Shown here: one piece after another, positions 25,015 to 34,295 of the stretch
How the letters are laid out: every line of letters starts with the position of its first letter
How positions within the stretch are numbered: the stretch's first letter is position 1
NCBI RefSeq assembly: GCF_003992255.1
Contig: NZ_RQVA01000013.1
Location: 1-56,675, forward strand
DNA: 56,675 nt
Direction of reading: 5' to 3'
From: F0422 sp003992255
GTDB taxonomy: Bacteria > Bacillota > Negativicutes > Veillonellales > Veillonellaceae
The notes under the pieces: generated by a model
What the model was told of the DNA's origin: nothing
Databases searched by the model: none
What the model saw: only the letters and a program-made list of their open reading frames with translations
Program-made: the position numbers and the translations under genes

Positions 25015-27570
25015 ATGCTAGAACGAGGATTTAGTAAACCAACAGAACGAATTGAAAAGTTAAGAAAGGTAATTATTGATGCTGTACCACAGGTCGAATC
25101 AGAACGTGCAGTTTTAATTACAGAATCTTACAAGGAAACCGAAGGTCAACCTACGATTATCCGTCGTGCCAAAGCTGTTGAAAAAATCTTTAACGAGTTG
25201 CCAGTTACAATCCGTGATAATGAACTTGTAGTTGGTTCTATCACAATCAACCCACGCTCCACAGAAATTTGCCCAGAGTTCTCCTACGATTGGGTAGAAA
25301 AAGAATTCCATACTATGCATAAACGTATGGCCGATCCATTCGAAATTTCTGAAAAAGTACAACATGAATTGCATGAAGCTTTCAAATATTGGGAAGGTAA
25401 AACAACTCACTCCTTAGCAGATTCCTATATGGAACCAGATACAAAAGATTGTATCGCTAATGGTGTATTCACAGTAGGTAACTACTTCTTCGGTGGTGTA
25501 GGCCACGTAAACGTAGACTACGGTAAAATTTTAGAAAAAGGTTTCCGCGGTGTATTAGAAGAAACTATTACAGCATTACATGCACTAGACGAAGATGATC
25601 CTAGCAGTATTAAGAAAAAACAATTCTACAATGCAGTTATTATCTCCTACAATGCAGCTATTCGATTCGCACATCGCTATGCTGAAAAAGCTCGTGAATT
25701 AGCAAGTCAAACATCTTGCCCAACTCGTAAAGCAGAATTACAACAAATTGCCGCTAACTGTGATCGTGTACCTGAATTCGGCGCTCGTAACTTCTGGGAA
25801 GCATGTCAATCTTTCTGGTTCTTACAAATCATGGTTCAAATTGAGTCCAATGGTCACTCCATCTCCCCAGGCCGTTTCGACCAATACATGTATCCATACT
25901 TAAAAGATGATCCAATTGATCGCGTAAAAGCTCAAGAATTAGTAGACTGCATCTGGGTTAAATTGAACGACATCAACAAAACTCGTGATGAAATCTCTGC
26001 ACAAGCATTCGCTGGTTATGCAGTATTCCAAAACCTTTGCGTAGGTGGTCAAGATTCTGAAGGTAAAGATGCAACAAACGAAGTATCTTACATGTGTATG
26101 GAAGCAGTAGCGCATGTTCGCTTACCAGCTCCATCCTTCTCTGTACGTGTACATCAAAATGCTCCAATGGAATTCTTATATCGCGCTTGCGAAGTATCCC
26201 GTTTAGGCTATGGTGTTCCAGCATTCTACAATGACGAAGTAATCATCTTGGCTCTTGTATCTCGTGGCGTAGCATTAAAAGATGCTCGTGACTACTGTAT
26301 CATCGGTTGTGTTGAACCACAAGCGGGCCATCGTACTGAAGGTTGGCATGATGCGGCGTTCTTCAATATCGCAAAAGTTCTTGAAATTACTCTTAACAAC
26401 GGACGTTGTAAAGGCAAACAATTGGGACCTAAAACTGGCGAGTTAGAAGAATTAGATACTATGGATAAATTGTTGGCAGCATACCAACAACAAATGGAAT
26501 ACTTCGTTCGTCACTTAGCAAAAGCTGACAATGCTGTTGACTACGCTCACATGGAACGCGCTCCATTGCCATTCATGTCTGCCATGGTTGATGATTGTAT
26601 TAAACGCGGTAAATCTTGCCAAGAAGGCGGCGCGATCTACAACTTCACAGGCCCTCAAGCATTCGGTGTTGCTGACGCAGGTGACTCCTTATATGCAATC
26701 CAAAAAAATATTTTCGAAGACAAACGCTTTACATTAGCTGAATTGCGTGAAGCATTAGAAGCTAACTTCGGTTATAGTGATGGCGCAGCTCCAATTTGCA
26801 CTCCATCTATTCCAGAATCTACATTAGATGAAGCTCAAATCTATGAAGCAGTTAAGAAAATTTTATCCTCCACAGGATCTATCGACATTGCTACATTGGA
26901 ATCTCATTTGAAACAAGGTACTGGCACAGGCACAAGCTGTGGATGTAAATCACAAGCTGATCCAAGCAAATATGCAACTATCCGCAATATCTTGAAAAAC
27001 ACTGATTCCTTCGGTAACGATATTGAAGAAGTAGACCAATTCGCATATCGTTGCGGTAAAATCTACTGTAATGAAGTGGATAAATACATGAACCCTCGTG
27101 GCGGTCAATTCCAAGCTGGTATCTATCCAGTATCCGCTAACGTATTGTTCGGTAAAGACGTAGCTGCATTACCAGATGGACGTTTAGCAACTGAACCATT
27201 GGCTGACGGTGTATCCCCTCGCCAAGGTAACGACGTAAACGGTCCTACAGCGGCTTCCAACTCCGTAGCAAAATTAGACCATGCGCAAGCATCTAATGGT
27301 ACATTGTACAACCAAAAATTCACACCAGCTGCGGTAGGTGGCGAACAAGGTTTGAAAAACTTCGTATCTATCATTAAGAGCTTCTTCGATAAAAAAGGTA
27401 GCCATGTTCAATTCAACGTTGTAGATAAACAAACATTGTTAGATGCACAAGAACATCCAGAAGATAACCAAGACTTGATCGTTCGTGTAGCAGGTTACAG
27501 TGCTCACTTCGTAACATTGGCTAAAGAAGTACAAGACGATATCATTAATCGTACAGAACATGAAATGTAG
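25015..27570 (+). CDS. Glycyl radical diol dehydratase (B12-independent propanediol/glycerol type)
   Basis: An 851-residue glycyl radical enzyme, the signature enzyme of the microcompartment. The PFL-like barrel carries the thiyl Cys432 and base Glu434 in GCVEPQ, with Asp446 in GWHD. Gly827 lies in RVAGYSAHF, the radical site. His164 (GVGH) and Ser282 (SNGHSIS) complete the set that, as I recall it, binds the diol in clostridial glycerol dehydratase (His164, Ser282, Cys433, Glu435, Asp447). Choline lyase has GGGD and a Tyr-containing loop at these places, so CutC is unlikely. Residues 588-650 are an insertion absent from the 787-residue clostridial enzyme. It has a helix (EAQIYEAVKKILSS) and SCGC, and is a candidate shell-targeting element. 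AAGGAGG precedes the ATG. Codon use is highly biased. Confidence 0.88.
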   Translation: MLERGFSKPTERIEKLRKVIIDAVPQVESERAVLITESYKETEGQPTIIRRAKAVEKIFNELPVTIRDNELVVGSITINPRSTEICPEFSYDWVEKEFHTMHKRMADPFEISEKVQHELHEAFKYWEGKTTHSLADSYMEPDTKDCIANGVFTVGNYFFGGVGHVNVDYGKILEKGFRGVLEETITALHALDEDDPSSIKKKQFYNAVIISYNAAIRFAHRYAEKARELASQTSCPTRKAELQQIAANCDRVPEFGARNFWEACQSFWFLQIMVQIESNGHSISPGRFDQYMYPYLKDDPIDRVKAQELVDCIWVKLNDINKTRDEISAQAFAGYAVFQNLCVGGQDSEGKDATNEVSYMCMEAVAHVRLPAPSFSVRVHQNAPMEFLYRACEVSRLGYGVPAFYNDEVIILALVSRGVALKDARDYCIIGCVEPQAGHRTEGWHDAAFFNIAKVLEITLNNGRCKGKQLGPKTGELEELDTMDKLLAAYQQQMEYFVRHLAKADNAVDYAHMERAPLPFMSAMVDDCIKRGKSCQEGGAIYNFTGPQAFGVADAGDSLYAIQKNIFEDKRFTLAELREALEANFGYSDGAAPICTPSIPESTLDEAQIYEAVKKILSSTGSIDIATLESHLKQGTGTGTSCGCKSQADPSKYATIRNILKNTDSFGNDIEEVDQFAYRCGKIYCNEVDKYMNPRGGQFQAGIYPVSANVLFGKDVAALPDGRLATEPLADGVSPRQGNDVNGPTAASNSVAKLDHAQASNGTLYNQKFTPAAVGGEQGLKNFVSIIKSFFDKKGSHVQFNVVDKQTLLDAQEHPEDNQDLIVRVAGYSAHFVTLAKEVQDDIINRTEHEM

Positions 27571-27596
27571 GTACATAATATAAAGGATAAGTTCGT

Positions 27597-28517
27597 ATGG
27601 AATCAGTAGATTATAGTGTACAAGGCACTGTATTTGATATTCAACGCTTTTCCATTCACGATGGACCAGGAATCCGGACAATCGTATTTTTGAAAGGCTG
27701 TCCATTACGATGTAAATGGTGTTCTAATCCAGAATCACAGCAGTATTATCCTGAAGTAGTGTATCGAAAACAACTCTGTATTGGTTGTAAAGCTTGTCAG
27801 GCAGTTTGCCCTAAACAGGCCATTGCCGATAGCAACCCGTACTGGATCGACCGTACACTCTGCGACAACTGTTCAGAGTGTACCATGGTCTGTCCGACTA
27901 GTGCCCTTTCTATGAAAGGTAAGTTGATGACCGTTGAACAAGTGGTGCGGGAATTGAAAAAAGATGCAACGCAGTATTTCCGCTCTAATGGCGGCATCAC
28001 CTTATCTGGTGGAGAGGCATTGACACAACCAAAGTTTGCTAAAGAAATCTTTAAAGCTTGTAAAGCACAAGGATGGCATACCGCAATAGAAACAGAAGGG
28101 TATTATGACACAAAGATTGTAGAAGAGATTATGCCGTACATCGACTTAGTTCTACTAGATATCAAAAGCGTCAATCCAGAGCAACATAAAAAGTTCACTG
28201 GTGTGGATAACGCAAGGATTAGAGAGTCGGCTAAAGTCATACAGTCTATCACAAATACAACAGTGCGTGTTCCTACGATTCCTGGGTTTAATGCGAGCGA
28301 AGAAGATATTCGTGGCATAGCAGAGTTTGTGAAGGAAAATATGCCTAATGTTCATGATATTCACTTGTTGCCATATCACAATTATGGGCAAGGGAAATAT
28401 GAATTATTGGGACGTGAATATGAATTAGAAAATACACCAAAGATTCCAGAAGAAGAAATGGAAACGTATAAAAAAATAGTAGAATCATATGGTTTAAACT
28501 GTATTATTGGTGGTTAG
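27597..28517 (+). CDS. Glycyl radical enzyme activase (radical SAM)
   Basis: The 306-residue activating enzyme that abstracts hydrogen from Gly827 of the dehydratase using S-adenosylmethionine and a [4Fe-4S] cluster. The radical SAM motif CxxxCxxC is Cys35, Cys39 and Cys42. An inserted ferredoxin-like segment with two further clusters follows (Cys61, 64, 67, 71 and Cys89, 92, 95, 99), typical of activases for diol dehydratase, choline lyase and similar enzymes. TLSGGEAL, which binds the cofactor methionine, is present. It follows the enzyme gene by 26 nt. The partner is set by position; the sequence alone would not name the substrate. Confidence 0.93.
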   Translation: MESVDYSVQGTVFDIQRFSIHDGPGIRTIVFLKGCPLRCKWCSNPESQQYYPEVVYRKQLCIGCKACQAVCPKQAIADSNPYWIDRTLCDNCSECTMVCPTSALSMKGKLMTVEQVVRELKKDATQYFRSNGGITLSGGEALTQPKFAKEIFKACKAQGWHTAIETEGYYDTKIVEEIMPYIDLVLLDIKSVNPEQHKKFTGVDNARIRESAKVIQSITNTTVRVPTIPGFNASEEDIRGIAEFVKENMPNVHDIHLLPYHNYGQGKYELLGREYELENTPKIPEEEMETYKKIVESYGLNCIIGG

Positions 28518-28525
28518 GAGGTACT

Positions 28526-29296
28526 ATGGATACAGCATTATTAGAAAAAGTGATGGGTCAAGTATCAGAAGAACTTGGCATTAAAAAGCCGCAAGGCACA
28601 ACAGCAGGATCCATCGGAGTTACTGAATTTGTAGGTACTGCAATGGGCGATACAATTGGTCTTGTGATTGCCAGCGTGGATCCATTATTAACAGAAACAA
28701 TGGGATTGGGAAAATTCAAATCCATCGGTATTATCGGCGGTCGTGTAGGCGCAGGCCCACAAATTATGGCTGTGGATGATGCTATCAAAGCAACGAATAC
28801 TGAAATTATTACAGTAGAATTGCCTCGCGATACTAAAGGTGGCGCAGGTCATGGATCCTTGATCTATATCGGTGCTCATGATGTATCCGATGCTCGTCGA
28901 GCTGTTGAAATTGCATTAGAAGCTGTTCCAAAATACTTTGGAGATGTATACGCTAATGATGCAGGTCACTTGGAATTCCAATACACAGCACGGGCAAGCT
29001 ATTGTTTAGAAGCCGTATTCAACACTCCATTAGGTAGATCTTTTGGTATGGTATGTGCAGGTCCAGCAGCAATTGGTGCCGTACTTGCGGATACAGCAGT
29101 GAAATCTGCCAATGTAGAAGTTGTTTCCTACGCATCCCCTAAATCTGGTACAAGTTTCTCTAACGAAGTGATCTTAACATTCTCTGGAGATTCTGGTGCG
29201 GTTCGTCAAGCTGTGAAAGCGGCTCGAGAAGTGGGTATTAAATTGCTTGGTGCTTTAGGTGACACACCTACATCGAGTACAACACCATACATTTAA
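28526..29296 (+). CDS. BMC-T shell protein, PduB type
   Basis: A 256-residue trimer-forming shell protein with two BMC folds, of the PduB/EutL type whose pore can open and close. It has TEFVGTAMGDTIGLVIASVD in the first fold and GMVCAGPAAIGAVLADTAVK in the second. About 25 N-terminal residues (MDTALLEKVMGQVSEELG) form a short amphipathic helix before the first fold. In PduB such an extension links shell to cargo. It lies 8 nt after the activase gene in the main operon. Confidence 0.9.
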   Translation: MDTALLEKVMGQVSEELGIKKPQGTTAGSIGVTEFVGTAMGDTIGLVIASVDPLLTETMGLGKFKSIGIIGGRVGAGPQIMAVDDAIKATNTEIITVELPRDTKGGAGHGSLIYIGAHDVSDARRAVEIALEAVPKYFGDVYANDAGHLEFQYTARASYCLEAVFNTPLGRSFGMVCAGPAAIGAVLADTAVKSANVEVVSYASPKSGTSFSNEVILTFSGDSGAVRQAVKAAREVGIKLLGALGDTPTSSTTPYI

Positions 29297-29326
29297 TAGG
29301 TCAGTATAGAAACATAGGAGGATATT

Positions 29327-29608
29327 ATGGTTTCAGATGCATTAGGAATGGTAGAAACAAAAGGTTTAGTAAGTGCGATTGAAGCAGCAGATGCTATGGT
29401 AAAAGCTGCTAACGTAAACTTAGTAGGCTATGAAAAAATCGGTTCTGGATTAGTAACAGTTATGGTTCGTGGTGATGTTGGTGCAGTAAAAGCAGCTGTT
29501 GAAGCTGGCGCAGTAGCAGCTCGTGCGGTAGGCGAAGTTGTATCCTTACACGTTATCCCTCGTCCTCACATCGATACAGAACGTATTATTCCAACTCTTA
29601 AAGCGTAA
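29327..29608 (+). CDS. BMC-H hexameric shell protein (PduA/J type)
   Basis: A 93-residue single-domain shell protein. Hexamers form the flat facets and pass the substrate through a small central pore. The fold is canonical, from LGMVETKGLV to AVKAAVEAGA, with the pore loop KIGSG. It is very like the second BMC-H at 36937-37206, so the pair arose by duplication. The sequences differ mainly at both ends. AGGAGG precedes the ATG. Confidence 0.95.
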   Translation: MVSDALGMVETKGLVSAIEAADAMVKAANVNLVGYEKIGSGLVTVMVRGDVGAVKAAVEAGAVAARAVGEVVSLHVIPRPHIDTERIIPTLKA

Positions 29609-29664
29609 TGTAGCGTGGCATATGAGGCACTGTCCTTATATGCCACTACTTTAGAGGAGGCACT

Positions 29665-30198
29665 ATGAAAGATAGAGACCTATCTAGGCTCCTAGAAGAC
29701 ATGGTGGCACGTATTTTAGCAGAACAATCTCAAGAACAAAATGTAAGAAAATTATATGTGGTTTTTGATGAACAGTGGCATCACGAAAATTATGCACTGG
29801 CGAATCAACTGACTACCTGTAATTTTACACAAGTTCATGCCATTGTTCCTAAGAATGGTGATCCAGAAATGGAACGCCGAGTGAAAGAAATTCATCCTTT
29901 TCTTATGCGATATCCCTATGGAGAGGAACCAGCTTTCACAGAACACGATTGCATAGTATTACCTTATATAGGAAGAAATGATGTCATTCATATTGCGTTA
30001 GGCTATAGTCAATCGGATCTGTCGGAAGTGGTAAAGAAAGCTTTTACAGCAGGTGCTAGTATCTATGTACTACCAACATCCATAGAGCCTTTATCAGGAA
30101 AAGAACCAGGTCCCTACCAACAGATGGTGCAAGGGTACTATCAAAAAATATTTGAATTAGGGATACAATACATAGACCATATTCGTCACATGAATTGA
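29665..30198 (+). CDS. Microcompartment accessory protein, PduM/flavoprotein-like
   Basis: A 177-residue protein not placed with certainty. It opens with a helix (LSRLLEDMVARILAEQ) like the start of PduM and like the helices that direct enzymes into shells. Then comes an alternating beta/alpha pattern (KLYVVFDEQW, then HAIVPKNGD) that recalls flavoprotein or PduM-type domains. The C-terminus is helical. It sits between shell genes, so a structural or assembly role in the compartment is likely. No catalytic motif is visible. Confidence 0.55.
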   Translation: MKDRDLSRLLEDMVARILAEQSQEQNVRKLYVVFDEQWHHENYALANQLTTCNFTQVHAIVPKNGDPEMERRVKEIHPFLMRYPYGEEPAFTEHDCIVLPYIGRNDVIHIALGYSQSDLSEVVKKAFTAGASIYVLPTSIEPLSGKEPGPYQQMVQGYYQKIFELGIQYIDHIRHMN

Positions 30199-30220
30199 GT
30201 CCTATGAGATAGGAGTAAGC

Positions 30221-30484
30221 ATGTATTTAGCAAAAGTAATTGGTAATGTTGTAGCAACGAAAAAAAGTGATACCCTATTAGGATATAAGCTGATGATTGT
30301 ACAGCCTGTCGATGCATCGCTTTCGCCAGCTCATAGAGAACAAGTAGCAGCTGATTTTGTAGGGGCTGGTGTAGGTGAATATGTGCTAGTTGGAACGGGG
30401 TCTTCAGTACGTGTGGAAGAAAACCGAAAAGGTGCTACCATAGATTTAGCGATCATTGGTATTGTAGACTCTGTTGTTATTTAG
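30221..30484 (+). CDS. BMC-P pentameric vertex protein (EutN/PduN type)
   Basis: An 87-residue EutN/CcmL-family protein. Pentamers cap the vertices of the shell. The family pattern is clear: MYLAKVIGNVVATKK at the start, LGYKLMIVQPVD in the middle, and AIIGIVDSV at the end. It is the only vertex protein in the locus, and one is enough to close a shell. AGGAG lies before the ATG. Confidence 0.93.
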   Translation: MYLAKVIGNVVATKKSDTLLGYKLMIVQPVDASLSPAHREQVAADFVGAGVGEYVLVGTGSSVRVEENRKGATIDLAIIGIVDSVVI

Positions 30485-30498
30485 TAAGGAGGCAAAAT

Positions 30499-31821
30499 AT
30501 GGGAACCCAAGGGGGGATATTTTCCTCAGTAACACAGGTTGTGCATGCATCAAAACAAGCATTTCACATCTATCAAAAGTTGAGTCTACGGGAACGGAAG
30601 CAATTAATTCAAGCCATCCGTGAAGGATTACGAGGCTATTGTCTAGAATTTGCCACACTAGCTTGTGAAGAAACAGGTATGGGTAAAGCCGAAGATAAGG
30701 CGATTAAGATTAAACTTGCTTTGGAAGAGACGCCAGGCCCAGAAGACTTGATTACAGGAACTACGCAAGGGGAAAATGGAATTGTCTTAACAGAACCCTT
30801 TCCATATGGTGTTGTATGTGCGATACATCCAAGTACCAATCCTTGTGAAACGTTGATCAATAATACAATTAGTTTGTTATCAGCAGGAAACGTAGTGATT
30901 CATTGTCCACATCCAAGAGCCATGGAAGTATCTAAATATATTACGAAAGTAATGAACAAAATTATTTTAGATAAATTTGGCATATGTAACTTGATTACTA
31001 CACCAGATACTTGTTCCTTATCATATCTTAATGAAATAATGAATCATCCTGATGTGGAATTAATTTTGTCTACCGGTGGGTCAGATGCAGCTAGAAGTGC
31101 ATTAGCCTGTGGTAAGAAAGTCATTTCAGCAGGTCCAGCGAACCCTACATTTGTGGTAGATGAAACGGCTGATATCGATCGGGCAGCGTATTGCATTCAC
31201 AAAGGTGCATCCTTCGATCACAATATTACTTGTACGTCGGAGAAAAATGTCATTATTGTAGGCTCTGTATTGCCAGCATTTCGAGAGGCCTTAGAAAGAC
31301 TCAATGTGTATTATGTGGATTCAGTGGGAGAAATGTTGCAATTATCGAAAATTCTCTTGACTGAAGATATGGAAGTGAATCGTCAATATGGCGGTAAATC
31401 GGCAGATGAGATTTTAAAAGATGCAGGAATCCATACGGCTCGTTCCTATGATTTGATTGCTGTAGAAACTGTTAAAATCCATCCATTTGTGACACAGGAA
31501 ATATTAGCTCCATTGATTACAGTGGTGAAAGCTAGTAACTTTGAAAGTGCTCTACAAATTGCTGTCGATGCAGAACAAGGGTATCACCATACAGCAGGCA
31601 TTCATTCTCGGGACACGGAACGGTTGCGACAAGCAGCCAAAGCCTTCCGAACTACGATCTTTGTGAAAAATGGATGTTCCTTAGATGGGATTGGTATCTG
31701 TGGAGTAGGTGCTACGTCTTTCACAATTGCCAATGTCACTGGTGAAGGAGCTATCACAGCAAAAGATTTAGTTCGTCGCAGGCGATGCGTGTATGTAGAA
31801 ACGCTATGTTCTTATACATAA
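30499..31821 (+). CDS. CoA-acylating aldehyde dehydrogenase, first copy
   Basis: A 440-residue aldehyde dehydrogenase of the PduP/EutE type, which oxidises an aldehyde to acyl-CoA with NAD+. The nucleophile is Cys245 in the segment NITCTSEK. A STGGSDAARSAL stretch fits NAD binding. Unlike the second copy (34929-36332) it lacks the N-terminal targeting helix. It starts close to the catalytic fold, and its sequence is clearly diverged. It could work outside the shell, pair with the other copy, or have a different preference. AAGGAGG precedes the ATG. Confidence 0.88.
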   Translation: MGTQGGIFSSVTQVVHASKQAFHIYQKLSLRERKQLIQAIREGLRGYCLEFATLACEETGMGKAEDKAIKIKLALEETPGPEDLITGTTQGENGIVLTEPFPYGVVCAIHPSTNPCETLINNTISLLSAGNVVIHCPHPRAMEVSKYITKVMNKIILDKFGICNLITTPDTCSLSYLNEIMNHPDVELILSTGGSDAARSALACGKKVISAGPANPTFVVDETADIDRAAYCIHKGASFDHNITCTSEKNVIIVGSVLPAFREALERLNVYYVDSVGEMLQLSKILLTEDMEVNRQYGGKSADEILKDAGIHTARSYDLIAVETVKIHPFVTQEILAPLITVVKASNFESALQIAVDAEQGYHHTAGIHSRDTERLRQAAKAFRTTIFVKNGCSLDGIGICGVGATSFTIANVTGEGAITAKDLVRRRRCVYVETLCSYT

Positions 31822-31844
31822 TATCTATGAGTAAATTTCATGAT

Positions 31845-31872
31845 AAAAATCATATTTTTAAGCATGATTTTT
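31845..31872 (+). terminator. Weak terminator-like hairpin
   Basis: AAAAATCAT (31845-31853) pairs with ATGATTTTT (31864-31872). It is AT-rich, 23 nt after the stop of the first aldehyde dehydrogenase, before the regulator pair. It may lower read-through or act as an operator. Confidence 0.4.
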
Positions 31873-31939
31873 GCAATTACTGTCGAATACTATAAGTAGA
31901 GATATTTTACATATTGTATAAGAAAGGTAATGAAAAGGA

Positions 31940-33241
31940 ATGCCACGAAATACATTTGAAGACAATCGAAATGAAGAATCACGACTGGATATTATGACTG
32001 TCATAGGTCATGATTTATTGGAAGGGATCCAAGAAGCGGTTGCCAACGTGACAGGAATAGCTTTTGTGACAGTAGATTATAAAGGTGATGTATTAACAGA
32101 AGCAACGCGGTTTTGCAACTATTGTAAGAAAATAAGAGATAACCCTACATCGTCATTATTGTGTAAGTTATCCGATGCATCTGGTGCGATTATTGCAGCC
32201 ACTAACAAAGAGGTGAGCATTTACATTTGTCCTTGCGGACTTTTAGAAATTGCTATACCAATTATCGTGGATGGTCATTATTTAGGCGGATTTATCGGCG
32301 GACAGATTCTATGTGATGATGTACCAGATACAATAGTCCGATTGAGTAAAAATATGGTGCCTGGTGGATCGCAATTGGTGAACCAAGACATCGAAACTAC
32401 GAATCCGGAAGAGTTAGCAGATATAAAACGGTATAGCTATTGTGAAATGCTGTCCATTGCAAAACTAGTGGAGTTTATTATTAATCAACTCACGAATCAT
32501 GAAATTGTATCGAATAGAAATAAACAAAAGAATTTAAATCGTATAGAAGCATTAGAAAAAGAAGTATTAGAAGCAGAAGATAAGATTTGCTGTTTACAAA
32601 GTGAGCTAGAAAAGTATAAGCGCTATGTAGATATGGTGCGTAACTGTAAATTACTTAGCGTAGTAGATAGCTTATCTGTAGTAGAAGAAGCAGAAAAAAC
32701 GGAAGCAGCGATTCTCGATTATATTCATGTATTGGCACTTCATCATGATAATTTATTTGAAACAAGTATCAAAGAAGAGTGCTCGCGCATCGAATCTACA
32801 GTAGCTCTCTTAAACTATCGTGAAGATTGCCACATAGGCTGGCATATAGATGTTGGTGAGAGTCTATGGCCCTACATGTTACCATCCTATAGTATATGGC
32901 AATATGTATATCAAGTGGTTGAACGAGTACAACAAGAGGGGCATGCAAAGATTTCCATGAAATTACATGCAGAGCTTCAAGGTGATCAAGTCTGTATTGT
33001 TATAGAAGATGACACATTGCGGATTCATTCTGATGAAGTACTTGTATTACACAAATTACTACAAGATGTGACGAGATTAATACATGGAGATACGATAGAA
33101 TCAAACTTATCTCCAATGAGTCAAGCTATTTTAAAATTACACCAGACGTTTATAGAATACCATGGCACTTCTGCTAAAGTACATTGTTATCCATTGCCAG
33201 AGGGTGGGATGCAGGTGATGTTATCCTATCCAGTAGAATAA
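31940..33241 (+). CDS. PocR-domain sensor protein, histidine-kinase-like
   Basis: A 433-residue sensor. Residues 20 to about 190 match the PocR ligand-binding domain, the domain of the propanediol regulator PocR. It has CNYCKKI (Cys59, Cys62), Cys75 and CPCG (Cys97, Cys99), then DGHYLGGFIGGQ. A coiled coil follows (about 195-235). The C-terminal half is laid out like LytS/YpdA-type kinases. However, I find no clear phospho-acceptor His motif, and the ATP-binding N-box (ENAIKH in relatives) is replaced by unrelated sequence. It may be an inactive kinase or a ligand-controlled phosphatase. The next gene encodes its likely partner. Confidence 0.75.
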   Translation: MPRNTFEDNRNEESRLDIMTVIGHDLLEGIQEAVANVTGIAFVTVDYKGDVLTEATRFCNYCKKIRDNPTSSLLCKLSDASGAIIAATNKEVSIYICPCGLLEIAIPIIVDGHYLGGFIGGQILCDDVPDTIVRLSKNMVPGGSQLVNQDIETTNPEELADIKRYSYCEMLSIAKLVEFIINQLTNHEIVSNRNKQKNLNRIEALEKEVLEAEDKICCLQSELEKYKRYVDMVRNCKLLSVVDSLSVVEEAEKTEAAILDYIHVLALHHDNLFETSIKEECSRIESTVALLNYREDCHIGWHIDVGESLWPYMLPSYSIWQYVYQVVERVQQEGHAKISMKLHAELQGDQVCIVIEDDTLRIHSDEVLVLHKLLQDVTRLIHGDTIESNLSPMSQAILKLHQTFIEYHGTSAKVHCYPLPEGGMQVMLSYPVE

Positions 33242-33260
33242 GACAAGGAGGTATTTTGTG

Positions 33261-34295
33261 ATGAAGATACTTTTGGTAGATACCGATAAGTTGCATATGA
33301 AAGCACTACAAAAGCGAATTGCACTCCATATGCAAGCGGAGGTTATCTGCATTAGTACATATCAAGAAGTACTTTCTTTACCGAAGGAAGAAATAATTTC
33401 TGTCGCTTATATAGCAATGGATATTAGTCATCAAAAAGCAGGTGATATAATTCGACATATGTATTATACCTATCCAACATGCCGGATTGTAATGATGTTG
33501 AATAAAGAAATGCAAGCTGTTAACCAAATGACTATGAAATATTCCGGAATTGGATATTTATATAAACCTTTTAGCTGGGATGAATTTTATAAATGGATTC
33601 CAGAAAAAGGAATACCCAAAGAAAAAGAGATCACAGGGGAATCCCTAGATCTGTTGGACGGAATTGTACAAGGCTTTCAGCAAGGTGATTTTGAGGTAGC
33701 CTATGACAGATTATACCAAGTATGTCAGTATACACAGAAACATAGTAATAGCCAGTCAATTGCCAATGAATTGTATGCACTAGTAGATCAGGTACAACAA
33801 AAGGTCTTAGACACCCACACATCGATGATACATACGATGGAGGGAAAGATACCGTTGGAACCTATGCATACAAAATATCCAGAAGGGCTAGGTACATGGA
33901 CATTTAAAATGGTTGATTTCCTATTTATGAAACTATATCAAGGGAAACAAGACATTTTGCATAATGTTCTCTACTATATTCACACACATATACAAGAAGA
34001 TATTTCCTTAAAAGATATAGTTGTTTCTTGTAATGTAAGCCAAGGCTACATTAGTCGTATATTCAAGCATAAGTTAAATATGACGATTATGCAGTATATA
34101 CACAAGAAAAAAATTAATTTAGCGAAGGAATATATACTTGGGACGGAAAAGAGCGGATCCTATATTGCCAACATATTGGGATATAGTGATGTGAGCTATT
34201 TCTGTAAAATTTTCAAAAAACATGAACATAAAACAATCTCACAATATCGAGATCAAGTCATTAATGGATTGGTGGAAACCTATGAAACAATCTGA
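33261..34295 (+). CDS. Response regulator with AraC-type DNA-binding domain
   Basis: A 344-residue two-component regulator. The N-terminal receiver domain keeps its key residues: Asp7 and Asp9 in the acidic pocket, phospho-acceptor Asp54 and Lys102. A helical linker follows. The C-terminal AraC/XylS domain, from about 235, has two helix-turn-helix motifs (ISLKDIVVSCNVSQGYISRI and a later SYIANILGYSDVSYF segment). It probably activates the microcompartment operons when the PocR sensor detects its diol. AAGGAGG suits both the GTG at 33258 and the ATG at 33261; I use the ATG. Confidence 0.9.
   Translation: MKILLVDTDKLHMKALQKRIALHMQAEVICISTYQEVLSLPKEEIISVAYIAMDISHQKAGDIIRHMYYTYPTCRIVMMLNKEMQAVNQMTMKYSGIGYLYKPFSWDEFYKWIPEKGIPKEKEITGESLDLLDGIVQGFQQGDFEVAYDRLYQVCQYTQKHSNSQSIANELYALVDQVQQKVLDTHTSMIHTMEGKIPLEPMHTKYPEGLGTWTFKMVDFLFMKLYQGKQDILHNVLYYIHTHIQEDISLKDIVVSCNVSQGYISRIFKHKLNMTIMQYIHKKKINLAKEYILGTEKSGSYIANILGYSDVSYFCKIFKKHEHKTISQYRDQVINGLVETYETI

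Noticed and set aside
25015..27570. Choline TMA-lyase (CutC) as the identity of the glycyl radical enzyme
   Set aside because: CutC, as I recall it, has GGGD and a WTSTGYTQW-type loop where this protein has GVGH and GWHDAAFF. The facilitator and PocR sensor also favour a diol.
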